Shown: positions 10,601 to 21,800, counted from the stretch's first letter. The stretch is 64,000 bases of DNA from Cladophialophora immunda (GCF_000835495.1 NW_015622546.1:1490883-1554882), one strand, 5' to 3'. Made by a program: numbers and translations. Notes: generated by a model not told the origin, from the sequence alone.

Positions 10601-11638
10601 CCTCACTTCTTGAACGGGGAAAATCAGACCGCGACCAACATTCCGTTCTCGGCCTATGTACAGCATACCTGCGATGGCGAGGCTGGTCTTGCTATTCACG
10701 AGCAAGTGGTTCTCAACAACCAGGGCGCAATGGGCGACTCGACCGCCGTCACCAGCGCAGGGTCAACCTTGGGAGCGGCGAGTAATCCCCCTGGATGTCC
10801 ATCGTTGGCGTTCATGTCAGGCTACTTTGTCGAAAACGTCACCTCGACGGAGAACGTCACCGCCATGACGTGCATCCAAGGATTGGAAGAGGTGCGCGCC
10901 GAGACTACCTTCCTGGTGTCGCAAGACTCTGTTCAGATCAAGTCAGAGCCGAGGGTAGATGAGAGCTCCGCTCGGTGGCTGCAGGCGTTCAACAGCACGT
11001 ATTGGTTCACGGCAAGCAGCACCTTCGCCCCGTTCGACCGTGAGGCTCCGACTCTCCTCACCGACTATTTCTACTCACAGGTCAACTACGGCCCTGATGG
11101 CATCCCCGCCGACGAGCTGACAGGCCCTGCAAACACCCAGCGCTTCATCGACGCCACCCAACGCATGTACCGTCGCTACATGGCGCAGCTCATCAATGGC
11201 ACCATGCGGCGTAGTCTCAACCAGACCGAAGCCGCCTCTGCGCCCCAGTATCAAGGGTCCGTCACGGGCGTCAACCGGTTGAGGCTCAAGCAAAACGCCA
11301 CGTCGAAGCTGGTCCTCCAGATCTTCCTCGGAATCATGCTCGCGTGCGGCATATTCGTGTACGGCGGGCGCAACATGCGTCGGGTCCTCCCACGCTGTCC
11401 GTGGAGCATTGCAGGCACCATGAGCTTGCTCGCAGGCAGCGAGATCATCGACCGGAAGATCATCCCCGTCGGGGCGGAGTTCATGAGCGACGAGGAGTTG
11501 AAGAAAGTGTTCGAAGGCTACGTGTTCAGTCTTGGGTGGTGGGATACTACGACCGACGGAGTGAACAGTCCAGGAGGACAAAAACAACAGAGGTTTGGCA
11601 TTGACGTCGGCAAGGCTGATGCAAGTGCAAAAACATGA
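7655..11638 (+). CDS. DUF3433-type multi-pass membrane glycoprotein
   Basis: Single-exon gene of 1327 residues. A polar N-terminus (about residues 1-135) precedes a strong membrane segment at about 140-162 (ILFGFILLFLVLVAGLVILW). Next come a segment YAWTYGPTALFVLVGVPWRQ and a stretch containing PWAHLRGGPASAKESLLLDY, the layout I associate with the fungal domain of unknown function DUF3433. The architecture is repeated: around residues 715-860 another membrane pair surrounds LAPYQTLARGSAPAKQTLL, the equivalent motif. Each half is followed by a large region full of N-X-S/T sites (NYT, NST, NFT, NVT, NIT, NTT), so these should be glycosylated ectodomains. A last membrane segment lies near residues 1215-1235 (LVLQIFLGIMLACGIFVYGG) before a cytosolic tail. 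Function unknown; plasma membrane or cell-surface location is inferred. Confidence 0.85.
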   Translation: MAHKPFHQTSPVKRKSLHRNSRHSSGFNDGALDEDAFPMISFDARSSSTLPAFPDPNHTDTTYEPQEHLNLPRLTQNQWHGASQQWVGGSHISEVSSLADGWDESVSSNKAQFVSQNEIPPYNETHMFPRPWNPKWLRRPILFGFILLFLVLVAGLVILWRFAEIRHGIRTAITSNHYAWTYGPTALFVLVGVPWRQVDFHCRTLAPWAHLRGGPASAKESLLLDYVSPPLPMALVKAASTHDWAVVASGMGLLLLRIVNVFSTGLLVLTPTSDSKTLPDVIVSSKFAGTNYTVGPSVIDTELMQFYGITERGLNYQYGTSASVAYDTLDLQSLPTNSTVTATVDGVFPFFNCEVVTPEIIGNNFTWSNDGEYPYGDKLELRLTLSSAKCPPWVSYYELCQAPECPVGRSLISNEYWGPNSPPGDDLDPCSAYYTLSLIDITFEEVTGHAKNTSAAWNVTLAESVGIVCPLGYTIDKVNITVNTADPTSSGGVNTTGPLQRIADVLPGYSYYNLTTAFQNEVNVNSLPPTPEALNVYSFARFFAILAGGSAVDLLNTTKLKTTAETAFKGVGVQLAHSYLRKKDNATTTANVLYQEPRLQVRELSLWAMIAGCVLLALAAAAVLQWRTKDVVSREPNSIGAQATILAASPALQKSLETAPGCSGVRSETHLQDLVAASHINSERPTPEFSITTTVPEGSQRRLTDGPSKYSWWETSSSNLWFMSAALGLPLAVIAILEVLQRESNAHNGLATVSDSPIDRSLPNILASVVLICIAIMYDAIDFATATLAPYQTLARGSAPAKQTLLRTSSGNLPIWSTLKAIRERHTEAAVASMAALVGSLLTIIASGLYTIEAVPVVLDVAVITSDKFVPSFGTSTDGSAGAIFTLIEQNNVSYPALTYDGLAYPNIQMSSLGAEALKQLSDSAQAVTLQANIVAMRASLNCTLVPRENMIMTMYSEPSVHVDPSCRDNNITFHADLPPSCPHFLNGENQTATNIPFSAYVQHTCDGEAGLAIHEQVVLNNQGAMGDSTAVTSAGSTLGAASNPPGCPSLAFMSGYFVENVTSTENVTAMTCIQGLEEVRAETTFLVSQDSVQIKSEPRVDESSARWLQAFNSTYWFTASSTFAPFDREAPTLLTDYFYSQVNYGPDGIPADELTGPANTQRFIDATQRMYRRYMAQLINGTMRRSLNQTEAASAPQYQGSVTGVNRLRLKQNATSKLVLQIFLGIMLACGIFVYGGRNMRRVLPRCPWSIAGTMSLLAGSEIIDRKIIPVGAEFMSDEELKKVFEGYVFSLGWWDTTTDGVNSPGGQKQQRFGIDVGKADASAKT

Positions 11639-11931
11639 GCACCATGAGTGTACATGTACTCGTAGGTTTGGTACAAAATCATAAGATTCCGAGATTCACG
11701 ACGCTTGAGAAAAGGACCAAATAAGACCGCTAGAGGGGATGCGAACGATTGCCTCAAAATCAGAGACGGAACCTTTACGCAAATGCTTCGTTAAGCCCAC
11801 GACGCCCGCCGCCCCGCCACCCACCTCGCCACCACCCACCACGGTAGGAGTTTGTGCCAAGTGCTTCTTCACTCGGTCGAGTCCGTCCACTTTGGATGCC
11901 CTCCATGCTATACCGGAGCACACCGTACTCT

Positions 11932-13597
11932 TCATCCGCTAATCCTTGGGTTGCTGGCGACCGCTTCTACAATGCCGTTTTGGCCCACATCAGCCACCCG
12001 CTGTCTTTTAGCATCGGTTCCGTCCGCGGTGATTGATGTTGCGTGATGCTGTACATTGCTCACATCGCCTAGCGGTGTTCTTTTCGCGGCTTGCAAAACG
12101 CGGTCTACTCCGCCGGGATCGACTGAGCTCACTGTGTGACCGGTGCCTGATTCCAGAGGCCCTCGTCTCGTGGGAGGTCGGTATGCAGAAGCGTTAGGCG
12201 CTCGAGTGCCCGACATTGGTCCGCTGGGACCAGGAGCGCCCAGTCGTCTCATCGGGTCTGATTGCGGATTGATCACATTGGTCCGTATATTGGTGGTATC
12301 AGGAGTCAAGTCTCGTTTCAATGGTATAGACCTGTTGTGATTGACTCCAGACGTTTTGCGGATTGACGGGCTTTCGGCATGCGGGTTGAAACGCGGAGCG
12401 GCTGCCGCGGCGGCAGGAATCACGTTGTTGTTCTCATCCAGAACCTCAGCAGCCCTGGCTGAGTAAAAGCCGATGCCTTGGCCGGGCTGCTGGGCCGGCA
12501 GATGATGGGCAGATATAGGCGAAGCTGCACGATGGAGATTGTCAATGGGCTGTCGAGAGTCTCCTGTCAAGGGTTTTGCGAGAGGGAGTGGTGCCGCTTG
12601 GTGCCGCTGCCCGGGCAGAGGTTGAGGTACAATAGCCGTCGACGGACGAGTCTGGGCGGCTTTGGGGAGAGCCATTCTTGGATCAGGATTTTGAATGGCT
12701 GGTGGTTTGGACGGCGTATTTGTCTGATCTGCTCTGCTTTGTGGGAGCATCCGTTCTGAAGCCGAATGACCTGACTTGTTTGTTGAATCTGTCGCCTCCG
12801 CAGGTAATGCGACTTCATCTGGATGCCCCATGTCGACCCCATCAAAATCAAGCTCTTCAAAGTCTGCCAACTCGAAACTGTCCTCGAATTCTGGTGTCTC
12901 TTCTTGCACGAGAGCAGACACATTTGGCTTTTTCTCCTCTGACGTCTTTTTGGGCGCAAAGTCTGCATGTCGATGTAGCATACCCTCGTCCCATTTAGTG
13001 CTTCCAACCTTCATTTTTGTGACTTTGGACAAGTAGGTCTTGTCGTAGACGCAGTTCCCCAAGACATTCCCAAAATTCCTCAGAGTCCTCTTCAATGCAT
13101 CTGTGGTACCCTCCTTCTTGGCCTTCTCGAAAGCAGCTGCCTTGCCCTTGCAGTTGTCAATTTGTCCGTAGCCAATGTCTTCGTGATGTGTGCCATCTTT
13201 CAGTGTCACTCTTACGATGACGGAGAGACCAAGAGAGATCTTTCCCGTCTGAGGGTTCTCGTCGACGAAATCGATCTGGATGTTTTGGATGGAGCTGCTC
13301 CAGCCATTGAAGCCAAAGACTTCATTGGCAAGACTAATGGCCTTGTCGGCTGCTAGATAGTGTACTTTTGAGCCGCCTGGTCCTGCGCGTGATGAGATGT
13401 ATTCTGGCCCCAGTTGTTTGTCTAGCCGACTTTGCAAGGTAGCGATCTCTTGGGCAGTATATTCCGCTATCCGGGGCGGTTGCTCTTCGAACGGGTTGGC
13501 TGTCGCGCTGCCGTTCGGCTTGTGCTGGTCACCTACACTGCTGCCACTCAGCAATTGTTCAGTCAAAATGATAGTCTGGAGCGACTTACGCAGGCAT
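11932..13597 (-). CDS. rad52: DNA repair and recombination protein Rad52
   Basis: Two exons. Exon 1 is only 8 nt (13597-13590, ATGCCTGC), followed by a 49-nt intron with a GTAAGT donor and a GGCAG acceptor. Exon 2 is 13540-11932, giving 538 residues beginning MPASVGDQ. This start replaces a longer in-frame extension through the intron that has no support. Residues about 25-185 hold the conserved Rad52 annealing/ring domain (EYISSRAGPGGSKVHYL, FGFNGWSSSIQNIQIDFVDE, GTTDALKRTLRNFGNVLGN). Rad52 loads Rad51 on RPA-coated single strands and anneals complementary strands. The C-terminal two thirds are low-complexity, rich in Pro, Ser and Ala, as usual for the Rad51- and RPA-binding half. The gene converges on the DUF3433 gene (293 bp apart) and diverges from SLC1. 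RFA1, its functional partner, lies at the far end of the window. Confidence 0.95.
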
Positions 13598-14197
13598 GGC
13601 AGCTGCAGAATAACGGATGGCTCTCTCCTCGAGAAGGTTGTGATACTATGACATAAGGAATAGGAGAGTCGGCTCGACATTGGAGGGGAGCAGTGCTAGA
13701 CTCACTCAACGCGCCGTCTTCGCGTCGATGTCATCCGAGCGACCCACGCATTGGAAACGCCAATCCACGTGACTAGCCGCAGCCTCGCAGCCTTGCCGAT
13801 TCAGCGCGTCGCATCACGTGCAGCCCACCAAACCGGGATTCGGTATGACGCAGCTGCCCGCCGTTGAGGCGCCGCCAAAAAAAAACTGCTGAGGGACGAG
13901 AAAGTTGTGGGTGTGGGGTTGAATATTGGAAGCCCATTGCCCATACCGTACTTCCCATGCACCCAACGTCCAATTCTCCAACTTTCAGAAGAAATTCGTA
14001 CCTTGTGACCATTCACTGCAGATGACACTCGAGGCCTTGAGCTTGCAACCCTCATGTCGCTGACATCGAGACCGCCTTCGATCATTTTATCGTTATCCTA
14101 GTTGTCACAGAAGCCTTGATTGCTCCTTACTCTCCCTATACATAGCTAGGTCTGCTTCCTCCGCGACCCGCCCGATCGATACCTACTTTGCACGAAG
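13598..14197. promoter_or_regulatory. Divergent RAD52/SLC1 promoter region
   Basis: Six hundred bases between two divergently transcribed genes. Two CACGTG E-boxes are visible near 13767 and 13815. GC-rich ACGCGC/GCGCGTC elements lie near 13710 and 13803, resembling the MluI-box core found upstream of replication and repair genes. No ORF here is supportable. The roles are inferred from the motifs only. Confidence 0.4.
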
Positions 14198-15142
14198 ATG
14201 TTCTTCCTCCTCCGATACGTTCTCTATTTCCTAGGCTTCTACTTCGTCACCATGTTATCCTGCTTCGCTCTCTATGCCTATCTGCCGCAGCCTCCCAAGA
14301 TCCTGGGCTTCGTTGCCCGCACTATGGCCGCCTACATCAGCCTCATAGCCTGCGCAGCCTATGGCACGATATCCTCTGCTATCCTCCGAGTCTTGGGACT
14401 GCATTTTGCGTATGCTCAATGGACGACGGCCAAAGCATTCAAGAATCTCTGCACCTATACAGTGGGCGTGAAATTCGACGTCTTGGACAACGGCTACGAG
14501 ATCCTGAACAACACCCGCCCCGCGGTCTTCATCCTCAACCACCAAACAGAGCTAGATGTACTGTTGCTGGGTTGGATATGGCCAAAAAACTGCTCTGTCA
14601 CGGCAAAGAAATCCCTTCGCAACGTCCCATTCTTGGGCTGGTTCATGACCCTCTCTGGCACCGTCTTCATTGATCGGGTGGACAGAAGTGCAGCTCTGAA
14701 GGCTTTTGAGGGTGCTGCCATGACCATGCGAGAAAAGAGACAGAGCGTTGTCATCTTCCCAGAGGGGACAAGGAGTTATTCCACCGAACCGATGCTGCTC
14801 CCTTTCAAGAAGGGTGCCTTCCATCTGGCTGTACAGGGCGGTGTGCCTATTGTACCGATTGTGGCAGAGAATTATAGCAATGTGTTGAACCCCAAAGCTA
14901 AGAGGTTTAACGCAGGAACAATCCGAGTCAAAGGTAGGTTGGACGCATGAATGAAATTGGACCTGAAATCCGCTTTCGAACTAACACTTTGCACAGTTCT
15001 GGATCCTATTCCCACGAAAGGCCTCACGGCGTCGGACGTTGATAAACTAACACAAGATACTCGCGAGAAGATGCTCGATGTCATAACGGCCATGGGCAAA
15101 GACTCGCAGTCACAATCCGTGCAGAATAAAAAAGACTCCTGA
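14198..15142 (+). CDS. SLC1: 1-acyl-sn-glycerol-3-phosphate acyltransferase (lysophosphatidic acid acyltransferase)
   Basis: Two exons, 14198-14933 and 14997-15142, with a 63-nt intron (GTAGGT donor, GCACAG acceptor), giving 293 residues. The enzyme acylates lysophosphatidic acid to phosphatidic acid in the ER membrane, the second step of glycerolipid synthesis. Evidence: N-terminal hydrophobic segments (FFLLRYVLYFLGFYFVTML and a second at about residues 48-70), the catalytic NHQTELD motif (block I, His near residue 115), a block II-like FIDRVDRS, FPEGTRS at about 187 (block III), and VPIVPIV (block IV). Length and motif spacing are normal for the family. Without the intron the frame stops at an artificial TGA, so the spliced model is preferred. 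Confidence 0.95.
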
Positions 15143-15949
15143 GGCCGAACCAACGGCTCGGCTATTTGTTATGAAGCTCGAGTCTAGCGGTCTGCGTCAG
15201 ATTGTACCGGAAGGGCGATGAAGATGTTCCAGAAGTCAAATTCACTTCGCTTCCGCTCGAAGAAAGATCCTAGAACTCGCGTCCTGAGAGCGCCAGAAAC
15301 CGCGCTTCTTCGCCCCATGCCCTACATTTTCTCGTTGTGGAATACCCATTATGAGTGGTTCTCACCAGACAAAGCCAACACTTTTACACAAGACTTCGAG
15401 CAGCACGCAGCAGGCGCTGCGCTTCTCACTCGACACGGACTGAAAAGAATAACCCGTTCACGACTTACAGGATATATTTGAAAACGTGCTACGGCACGAC
15501 GGCAGGACAAGGTACGAGTGGGACTAGGAATTTCGCTGAGTGTCGTGGTTGCCGCTGGATTATCAAAAGAGCTATACCATGCAGTCAGGAGAAAGGAGGG
15601 ATTCAAGTGTAAGAAACGAAAAGACCCAGATCAAGATGGCTGGCAATTCTGATACCCAATGCCTTGGAGGCAGGCGCAATGACATACCCGGCTGGGGATT
15701 TGCTGTGATTTTCAGCGCGACGATTATCCACGTATCATTGATTACATCGGATAGAGGCATGAGCAGATCGAGTTGCAGCGCATAGCATCGCATAGCACGG
15801 CGTGACGTGGTGTGGCCCAGGGTTAGAGCCACGAGCATAGATATTCAAAGACAAAACTATTTCTTCCCCCCCTTTGTACAGCCTCGCTCCCTTTTCCGCC
15901 TTATCATCAGCATGTCTATCATCTATCATTTCGGGCGGAGACAAAGACG
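15143..15949. other. Intergenic region between SLC1 and HIS7 (convergent)
   Basis: About 800 bases holding the 3' ends of two convergent genes. The short frames here carry no recognisable motif. I see no RNA gene or repeat. Confidence 0.4.
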
Positions 15950-18203
15950 TCAAAACTCCTCAAAGGGCCGGACCAGCAGGCCCGCCTGGCCGAGATGCTC
16001 CTTGACCTGCGCAACTGTGTATTCGCCTCGATGGAACTAGAAGAGCAGCGCCCCAAGACGAAGGGGGGACGAAAGTCAGCGCACATCACACCGTAATCTG
16101 CGCGGATACACGGAAAAAAGGAGCACGTGGCTCGACAGATTGAAAGACCGAAAACAAAGGGGAGGAAAATTGGAGGAGGACGAGAAACTCACCATGCCGG
16201 CGCCCAGCGCCGCGTCCACGCCGGTCTTTCGAAACACCTCCTCGAAGTGGGACGGCACGCCGGCGCCCGAGGAGGCGATGACGGGCACGCCGACGGCGGC
16301 CTTGACCATGTCGATCAGCTCGAGGTCGTAGCCGCGGTTGCTGCCGTCGCGGTCGATGGCGTTGAGCAGGATCTCGCCGGCGCCGAGGGCCTGGACGGCC
16401 GTACACAGCTGGACAACGTCGAGGTCGCGCGTCTCGCGCCCGCCCTTGATCGTGCACGCGTACCAGACGTGTTGCCGGCCATCGGCATCGGGAAAGGCCG
16501 TCCGGACGGTATGGTGGGCGGTGTCGGACGGCGAGGACACGAAGACGCGTTTCGGGTCGACGCTCACCACGACCGCCTGCGCGCCATACGCCGCCGAGAT
16601 GGTCTCGATCGAGGTCCGCCCCGTGAGGTGGCCGCCGGAGGCGTGGTACTCTTCGGCGGCCAGCACGGCGTCGGATCCGATGGACACCTTGTCGGCGCCG
16701 GATGCGAAGTACAGTTTCGCGACGTCGAGGGCCGAGACGGTCTTGCCCGTGGCCGGGTCCGTCATGTCGCGGATCCCGCCCCCGATCGTCAGCGGCACGA
16801 AGACGGTCTCGCTCGTCCGCCGCAGGATCTCCAGCATGGGCAGGTCCGTGATCGGGCAGTCGCGGAAACTCGTGATGTTGAGGAACGTGATCTCGTCGGC
16901 CCCTTGCTCGTAGTAGCGCCGCGCCATGTCGACCGGTTTGCCCAGGTTGCGCACCTGTCCTGGGCCCGTGGTCGAAGTGACGGACTTCTCGCGCACGTCG
17001 TACTGGTCGCCCTTGGTCACGACGAGATCGCCCTGGTCGTTGGTGCGGACGTCCAGACAGGCGATTATGCGTCGGGTCAGGCCGTTTGTTCCTCCATCTG
17101 TCTTCCCTGCTAGGGACGAGGGTGCTCCGTTGGCTGCTGTTGAGCTAGTCCCGGGGACGGATGGAATCACCGGATCCGACCAGATGTTTCCCTCAAGAAA
17201 CGCCTTGATGACTCTCAGCCCAGCCGCGCCGGATTTCTCGGGGTGGAATTGCGTCGCAAACACGTTTCCCTTGCCAATGGCGCCCACGTAGGATTCGTCA
17301 CCGTAAGTGGCGGTGGCGACGACCCATCCGCTGGCCTCAAGCTCGCCAGGCACATACGGCGCAAAGTAGCTATGCACGTAGTAGTACTTACTTCGTTGGT
17401 TGAGACCGTAAAAACTCCTTCCTTTCTCCAGCGCCGCTGTCTGGTTTTGGTCTGAGTCATGGTGAAGCGTAGAAGCGTCATTCCAGCCTATACAAGGCAC
17501 GGACTTTTTCGACCCGTCCGCATTCTCGGCTGAGAAGCGTTTGAGCGACGTAGGAATGATGTTCAGGCCAGAAACACTGGGTGCCTCTTCTGAGCCAGTG
17601 AACAGCGCCTGGAGGCCCACACAGATGCCAAAGAAAGGCTTTCCACTGGAGATGTGGGATTGGATGGCGGGGAGGTAGCCTGCCGTTGAGAGAGACGTTA
17701 GGCAATGACCAAAGTGGCCGACTCCTGGAAGGATGATTTTCTGTTTGAAGAAGAGCGCGGATTGTTAGAATCGGAAGATGCGACATATAAAAAAAAAGCG
17801 AGAAGGGAAAGGAGCGCGAAAAACGGAGAGGAGCCAGCCGTCCGCAAAGAAGGTCCACGAAGAGAAGGACAACAAATCCTTAGTCCAGCAAACGACCGAT
17901 ATCGTGAAGTCTGTTGTCTCTCTAGACCTCAGGGCGGTCCGACTCCCATTCCCTGGGTCTAGAAGGAGAGAGGGCCTTCCCAAGGACCATGCCTTCTCGA
18001 CAAGCGCAAGTCCCAAGGCCCGCAGAACAAAAGATGACGACCACGTAGAGACGTAGATTCGCAAGACTCACTTCTGCCTTCTGGACGTCCTCGGGACTCC
18101 GGATCCACTCAACCTCCCAGCCGCATTTTTCGATCGCGTTCACCAGCGAGCGGATGTTGCCCGCGACGTAGTCGAGAAGGTGGACTTTGGGCATTCTTCC
18201 CAT
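15950..18203 (-). CDS. HIS7: Imidazole glycerol phosphate synthase, fused glutaminase-cyclase (HIS7)
   Basis: Three exons: 18203-18072, 17740-16193 and 16036-15950. The 331-nt and 156-nt introns both have GTGAG donors. The product is 588 residues (yeast His7 is similar in size). It makes imidazole glycerol phosphate and AICAR from PRFAR and glutamine, in histidine and purine metabolism. The N-terminal class I glutamine amidotransferase shows [20 protein letters not shown], the nucleophile in FFGICVG (Cys84) and FHPEKSG (catalytic His and Glu). The C-terminal HisF barrel starts at [10 protein letters not shown] and carries the phosphate-binding GGIRDM and the ASSGAG region. The last exon supplies [15 protein letters not shown], the normal end, lost if intron 2 is read through. 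A second ATG three codons in (MPKVHLLDY) fits the family start better, so the first three residues are uncertain. A Gcn4/CpcA-type site lies about 300 bp upstream. Confidence 0.96.
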
Positions 18204-18853
18204 ACACCAGCAAGTCCCTTTCTCTTATAAGACAGACAAGGATAACAGGAGGACCGGGTTTCGTCGGAGATCTAAGACCTTGGTCCAAGGATTGATGTAT
18301 CGCAATTCGTGAGGCTGCGCAGGTCGTTCAGGGCAGATCCATCTCGTCTCCAGTTTCTGCTTAAACACCAACCTGTCGCTTTGGTCGAGGATTGTTGTGG
18401 GTTAAGCGTGGGAACCAACAGAAGGATGAGAAGTTGTGGTCGAGGTCAAAGCAGAGAAAAAAATCACGAAGTGAGTTTTCCGCCTTTGCAGGCCAAATTC
18501 GGAAGTGAGTCACCAATTCGATTGGCTGAAGAAGGACGACAGAAAAACGCCCTCACGACCACAACTGAATCACATCTTGACCGGCTTATGAACTCGAGGC
18601 CAACGACCGAGACATGACAACTAGGGATTGGGGCACCAGAATCCAGAATATTACATTAATCGTCTCATTCATCGTCCCTCCAGCACTATATCATAACTGC
18701 GGACCTGCTAGACACCAATAGTCTTCCACGGAGACGCCTCCCCTGCCATCCAAACACGCCATTTCCATTCCCATATTGTACATTTTTGGTATCACATCGC
18801 TGGTCGTTTCTTGCATTCCGTTTGAGCCTTGAGCTGTGGGCGCAGAACTTCAT
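18204..18853. other. Intergenic region upstream of HIS7, containing its promoter
   Basis: About 650 bases between HIS7 (start at 18203, reading left) and the 3' end of the PX-domain gene at 18854. It carries a TGAGTCA element listed separately and an inverted CCAAT (ATTGG) at about 18520. No supportable ORF. Confidence 0.45.
18506..18512. promoter_or_regulatory. Gcn4/CpcA-type cross-pathway control element (TGAGTCA)
   Basis: Perfect TGAGTCA about 300 bp upstream of the HIS7 start codon. This heptamer is the known target of the bZIP activator Gcn4 (CpcA/Cpc1 in filamentous fungi), which induces amino-acid biosynthesis genes on starvation. An inverted CCAAT pentamer lies about 10 bp away. The match is exact but a heptamer can occur by chance. 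Its place in front of a histidine gene makes function likely. Confidence 0.6.
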
Positions 18854-21800
18854 CTACTGTGTGGTAGCCCGGATCGCCTGTAGCAAAAGCGCAAAGATCA
18901 ACCCCTTCGCCACATTTTCCATCTGTAAACAGTCGAACACTTTCCCCAGCGCTTCTCCACTGGCGGCTGTGCCCATCACGCTGGTCAACGCCTGCGGCAT
19001 ACCCCTCTCAATAAGAAGCTTTCTCGCCTTCAGACGCAGCTGCTCCTTCTCTTCGGCCGTCAACTCCTTCGGCCAAGTAGACCTCTCTTCCGCAGTGGGT
19101 AGAGTGTTGTATCGCAGAGTGTTGATATGCGTTGCCACTCCCTGGTCGGAGAAATTTGCGTCGAGCACACTTTCTTGCAGCAACGCACGGATGGACTCTA
19201 GTTGGGGATTGTTTGGACGGAGGAGGAACGTCTTAGCTGCACCGAGGAGGGACAGCCGGATTGACCACGCGCCCGACAAAGAGTAGAGCTCAGTAAGTAT
19301 GGCGAAGATAAGTTCTATCAGGATGCGGGTCTCTTCTTCCGAGACCGGGATATCCTTTTTGGCTCGTCTCGAGGGTGTCTTTGCGGGCGCATTGGTCGTC
19401 GGGGGCGCCGAGCCTGAGTCCTCCCATTTTAACGATGGAGCAGGTGTTGATGGATTGGCCGTGATGGTATCTTGCCGGGATCGTGGCGGCGTCTCCTGTT
19501 TGGGGAGCGTGATGGGTTGATAGTCGTCTGAGATGACACTGGGTGGCGGAGGCATTGATATAACTTCCTCTGATTGACGACCCGATTCGTTCAAGCTGAT
19601 TGGTGATTGAGGATTTTCCTCCTGGACTGCGACTCCTGCACTGGGTCTTGCGGGTAATGGGGGCGGCTTGGGTTCAGCACTGTCGGTGCTTGGCCGTGGC
19701 AGCTCCTGACTCATTCGCGAAACCGAGGTGGAAGATTGGCCCGTATGATTTCTTGACGGCGTAGGTCTTGCTGCAATGAGCCTCTTTGGTGCTCCTCCGA
19801 CCCCGGTGGCCACGGCTCCGAAGACGCCCTGGACGCCTCCCAGCACGGCCTTGCCGCCGCCAGCAATGTTCTTTCCGCCCTGTCCCAATACATTGATGAA
19901 GTTCTTGCCAACGTTTTCCAATGCTGCACCTCCTTGTACCAGAACGTTCTTGGTCTGTGCGGGCGCCTTTTGAAGCCCGGTCTCTTTGTCGAGGAATTTT
20001 TTCATAGCTTCTGTCTCGGCCAACGGCTCATACTTGACAACAAATCTCAGGTAGGCCTCCAAACTTTGGGAAAGCGTTGCGCTCGTCTGGCCTCTCCAAG
20101 TTGGCAGGTTCGGATACTTTTGCGCGAATTCCGGGACGCCCGAGATGCGAGCAATTATGGTCAGAGTCTGGTGAAGGGGCTCGAATTCCGGGTACCTGCG
20201 GGACACCATCCACCCAGGGTAGCGATGCGATGCGGGCTCTATTTGGAGCAAGTACTCATTGTTCGGTCTCTGTCGGAACGCAGCTCGTTCGTTGAGGTCG
20301 CCAAGGTCAAGAATGGTGATGGAGGCATTGTGCAGTGTCAGTGGGACTGCGATCATGGTTTCAACGGGTGCCGGGGCCGTCGAGACAGGTTGTAGCACGT
20401 TTGGAACTGTCTCTGCCAATTGATCAAAACTGGTGAAGGACTCTTGTTCTTTGCTGGGGCTTGGAGTTGACGATTGGTAGGCATTGCCGTCATTGTCGAA
20501 GACCAACGATGTGTCCAAGGAGTTTTCTCCATGCCGATTTCGATCACTGTCCGAGGAGGTCGGTGTAGCCATCCCGACATCATTGGTGGCGACGGAACTG
20601 GTTTCTTCGGGCTCGCTCGGGACCAGTCCGCGTTTCCGCCGGGCTTCATCCTCCGCAATCATTTCGTTCAGCCTTTGAGCTTCTCGCATGGCCTCCTGCA
20701 TGGCCTCTTCTGCCTTACTCATGCGGCGATCGTGGATCTTGCCGGCATCACTGTTCTCCTTGGCTTGCGACATGGCTTCATTCATATCTTCAACCCCAGC
20801 ATCGATAGCATTCATGAGTTCGGGTTCGCCATCCTGCAGCAGGTAAACAATCCAGCCATTGATGAACTCCGGTTTGGAGCACATGTCAATGGTGGTTTCG
20901 AGCACAAGTCCGGCCAATACCTCCCTTAGGAACGTTTTGACCGGCGGACAATTGTAGGACTTGGGCTCGAGGAAGTTCTGTAAGATGTCGTCCGCCACAA
21001 GATTGAGCTTCCGCTCTTGCTGTTCTCTGCTGAGCACATTGGCCAAATTGCTGTCTGGCTGAAATTGCAGATAGGTCTTCACGGCGGTCTCCGCGTCCTG
21101 ATTCGATGACGCCTTAATGGCGGTGGAAAGTTCGTTCAGGAAGACAATGATGATGGACGTCGAGTTGGCGAAGAAGTCGAGGACCGGATCGGCAGTCCGT
21201 TTCCGGGAGAGATGGTTGGAGAAGGAGACGACGAAGCTGGTAAAGGTCTGTCTGCACATGGCTGGAAATGACTGGTCTCTGGGAAGCAGCGGACTATACC
21301 ACCATTTGACGTAGTCTCTCATAACAGCATCGGTCAGATTGGTGAGAGCGGCTCTTGTCTCGGGTTCGAAGTCGGAGTAATCCAGCGTCTTCACCTCGGC
21401 CTTGGAGTCGACGAGACTGTCGTCCTCGTCATCCTTGGGCGCTTGTCTCCTTTCTCGCCAGTCCAGCACTCTGTGTGCGACCTCGATGCCTAGCTCTTTC
21501 CTTCTCCGGTTGATCTCCTGATTCTCACCGTCCAGTTTTCCGCCATACTGATTTTCCCAGGTAGCATGAAGGACGACGCCGCCAACGGCGCCGATGAGAA
21601 CTAAACCGACTCTGCCTAACACTAGGTAGGTAGAGGCACAGAGGCCCACAGCGCAGGCCCCGAGCGTCTCATTACTCGCATTCGCAATGAACCTGAGGGT
21701 AGCATCGAGCACCGCAGACGTTGTCAGCGCTTTCGACGGTAGTGGTTGCGGGGTGTGCGTAGGATTTGATTGTGGTTTATGTTCGGGGGCCGTGGATGGT

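Noticed and set aside
13598..13680. Extended Rad52 N-terminus read without intron (start at 13680)
   Set aside because: The 8-nt exon plus intron gives MPASVGDQ, the family's normal start, with a good GTAAGT donor. The extension has no ATG of comparable quality and no similarity.
16127..17113. Plus-strand frame of 328 codons antisense to HIS7
   Set aside because: It lies wholly opposite the firmly identified HIS7 coding exon in GC-rich DNA, is rich in Arg, Gly and Val as expected from the complement of GC-biased codons, and has no motif.
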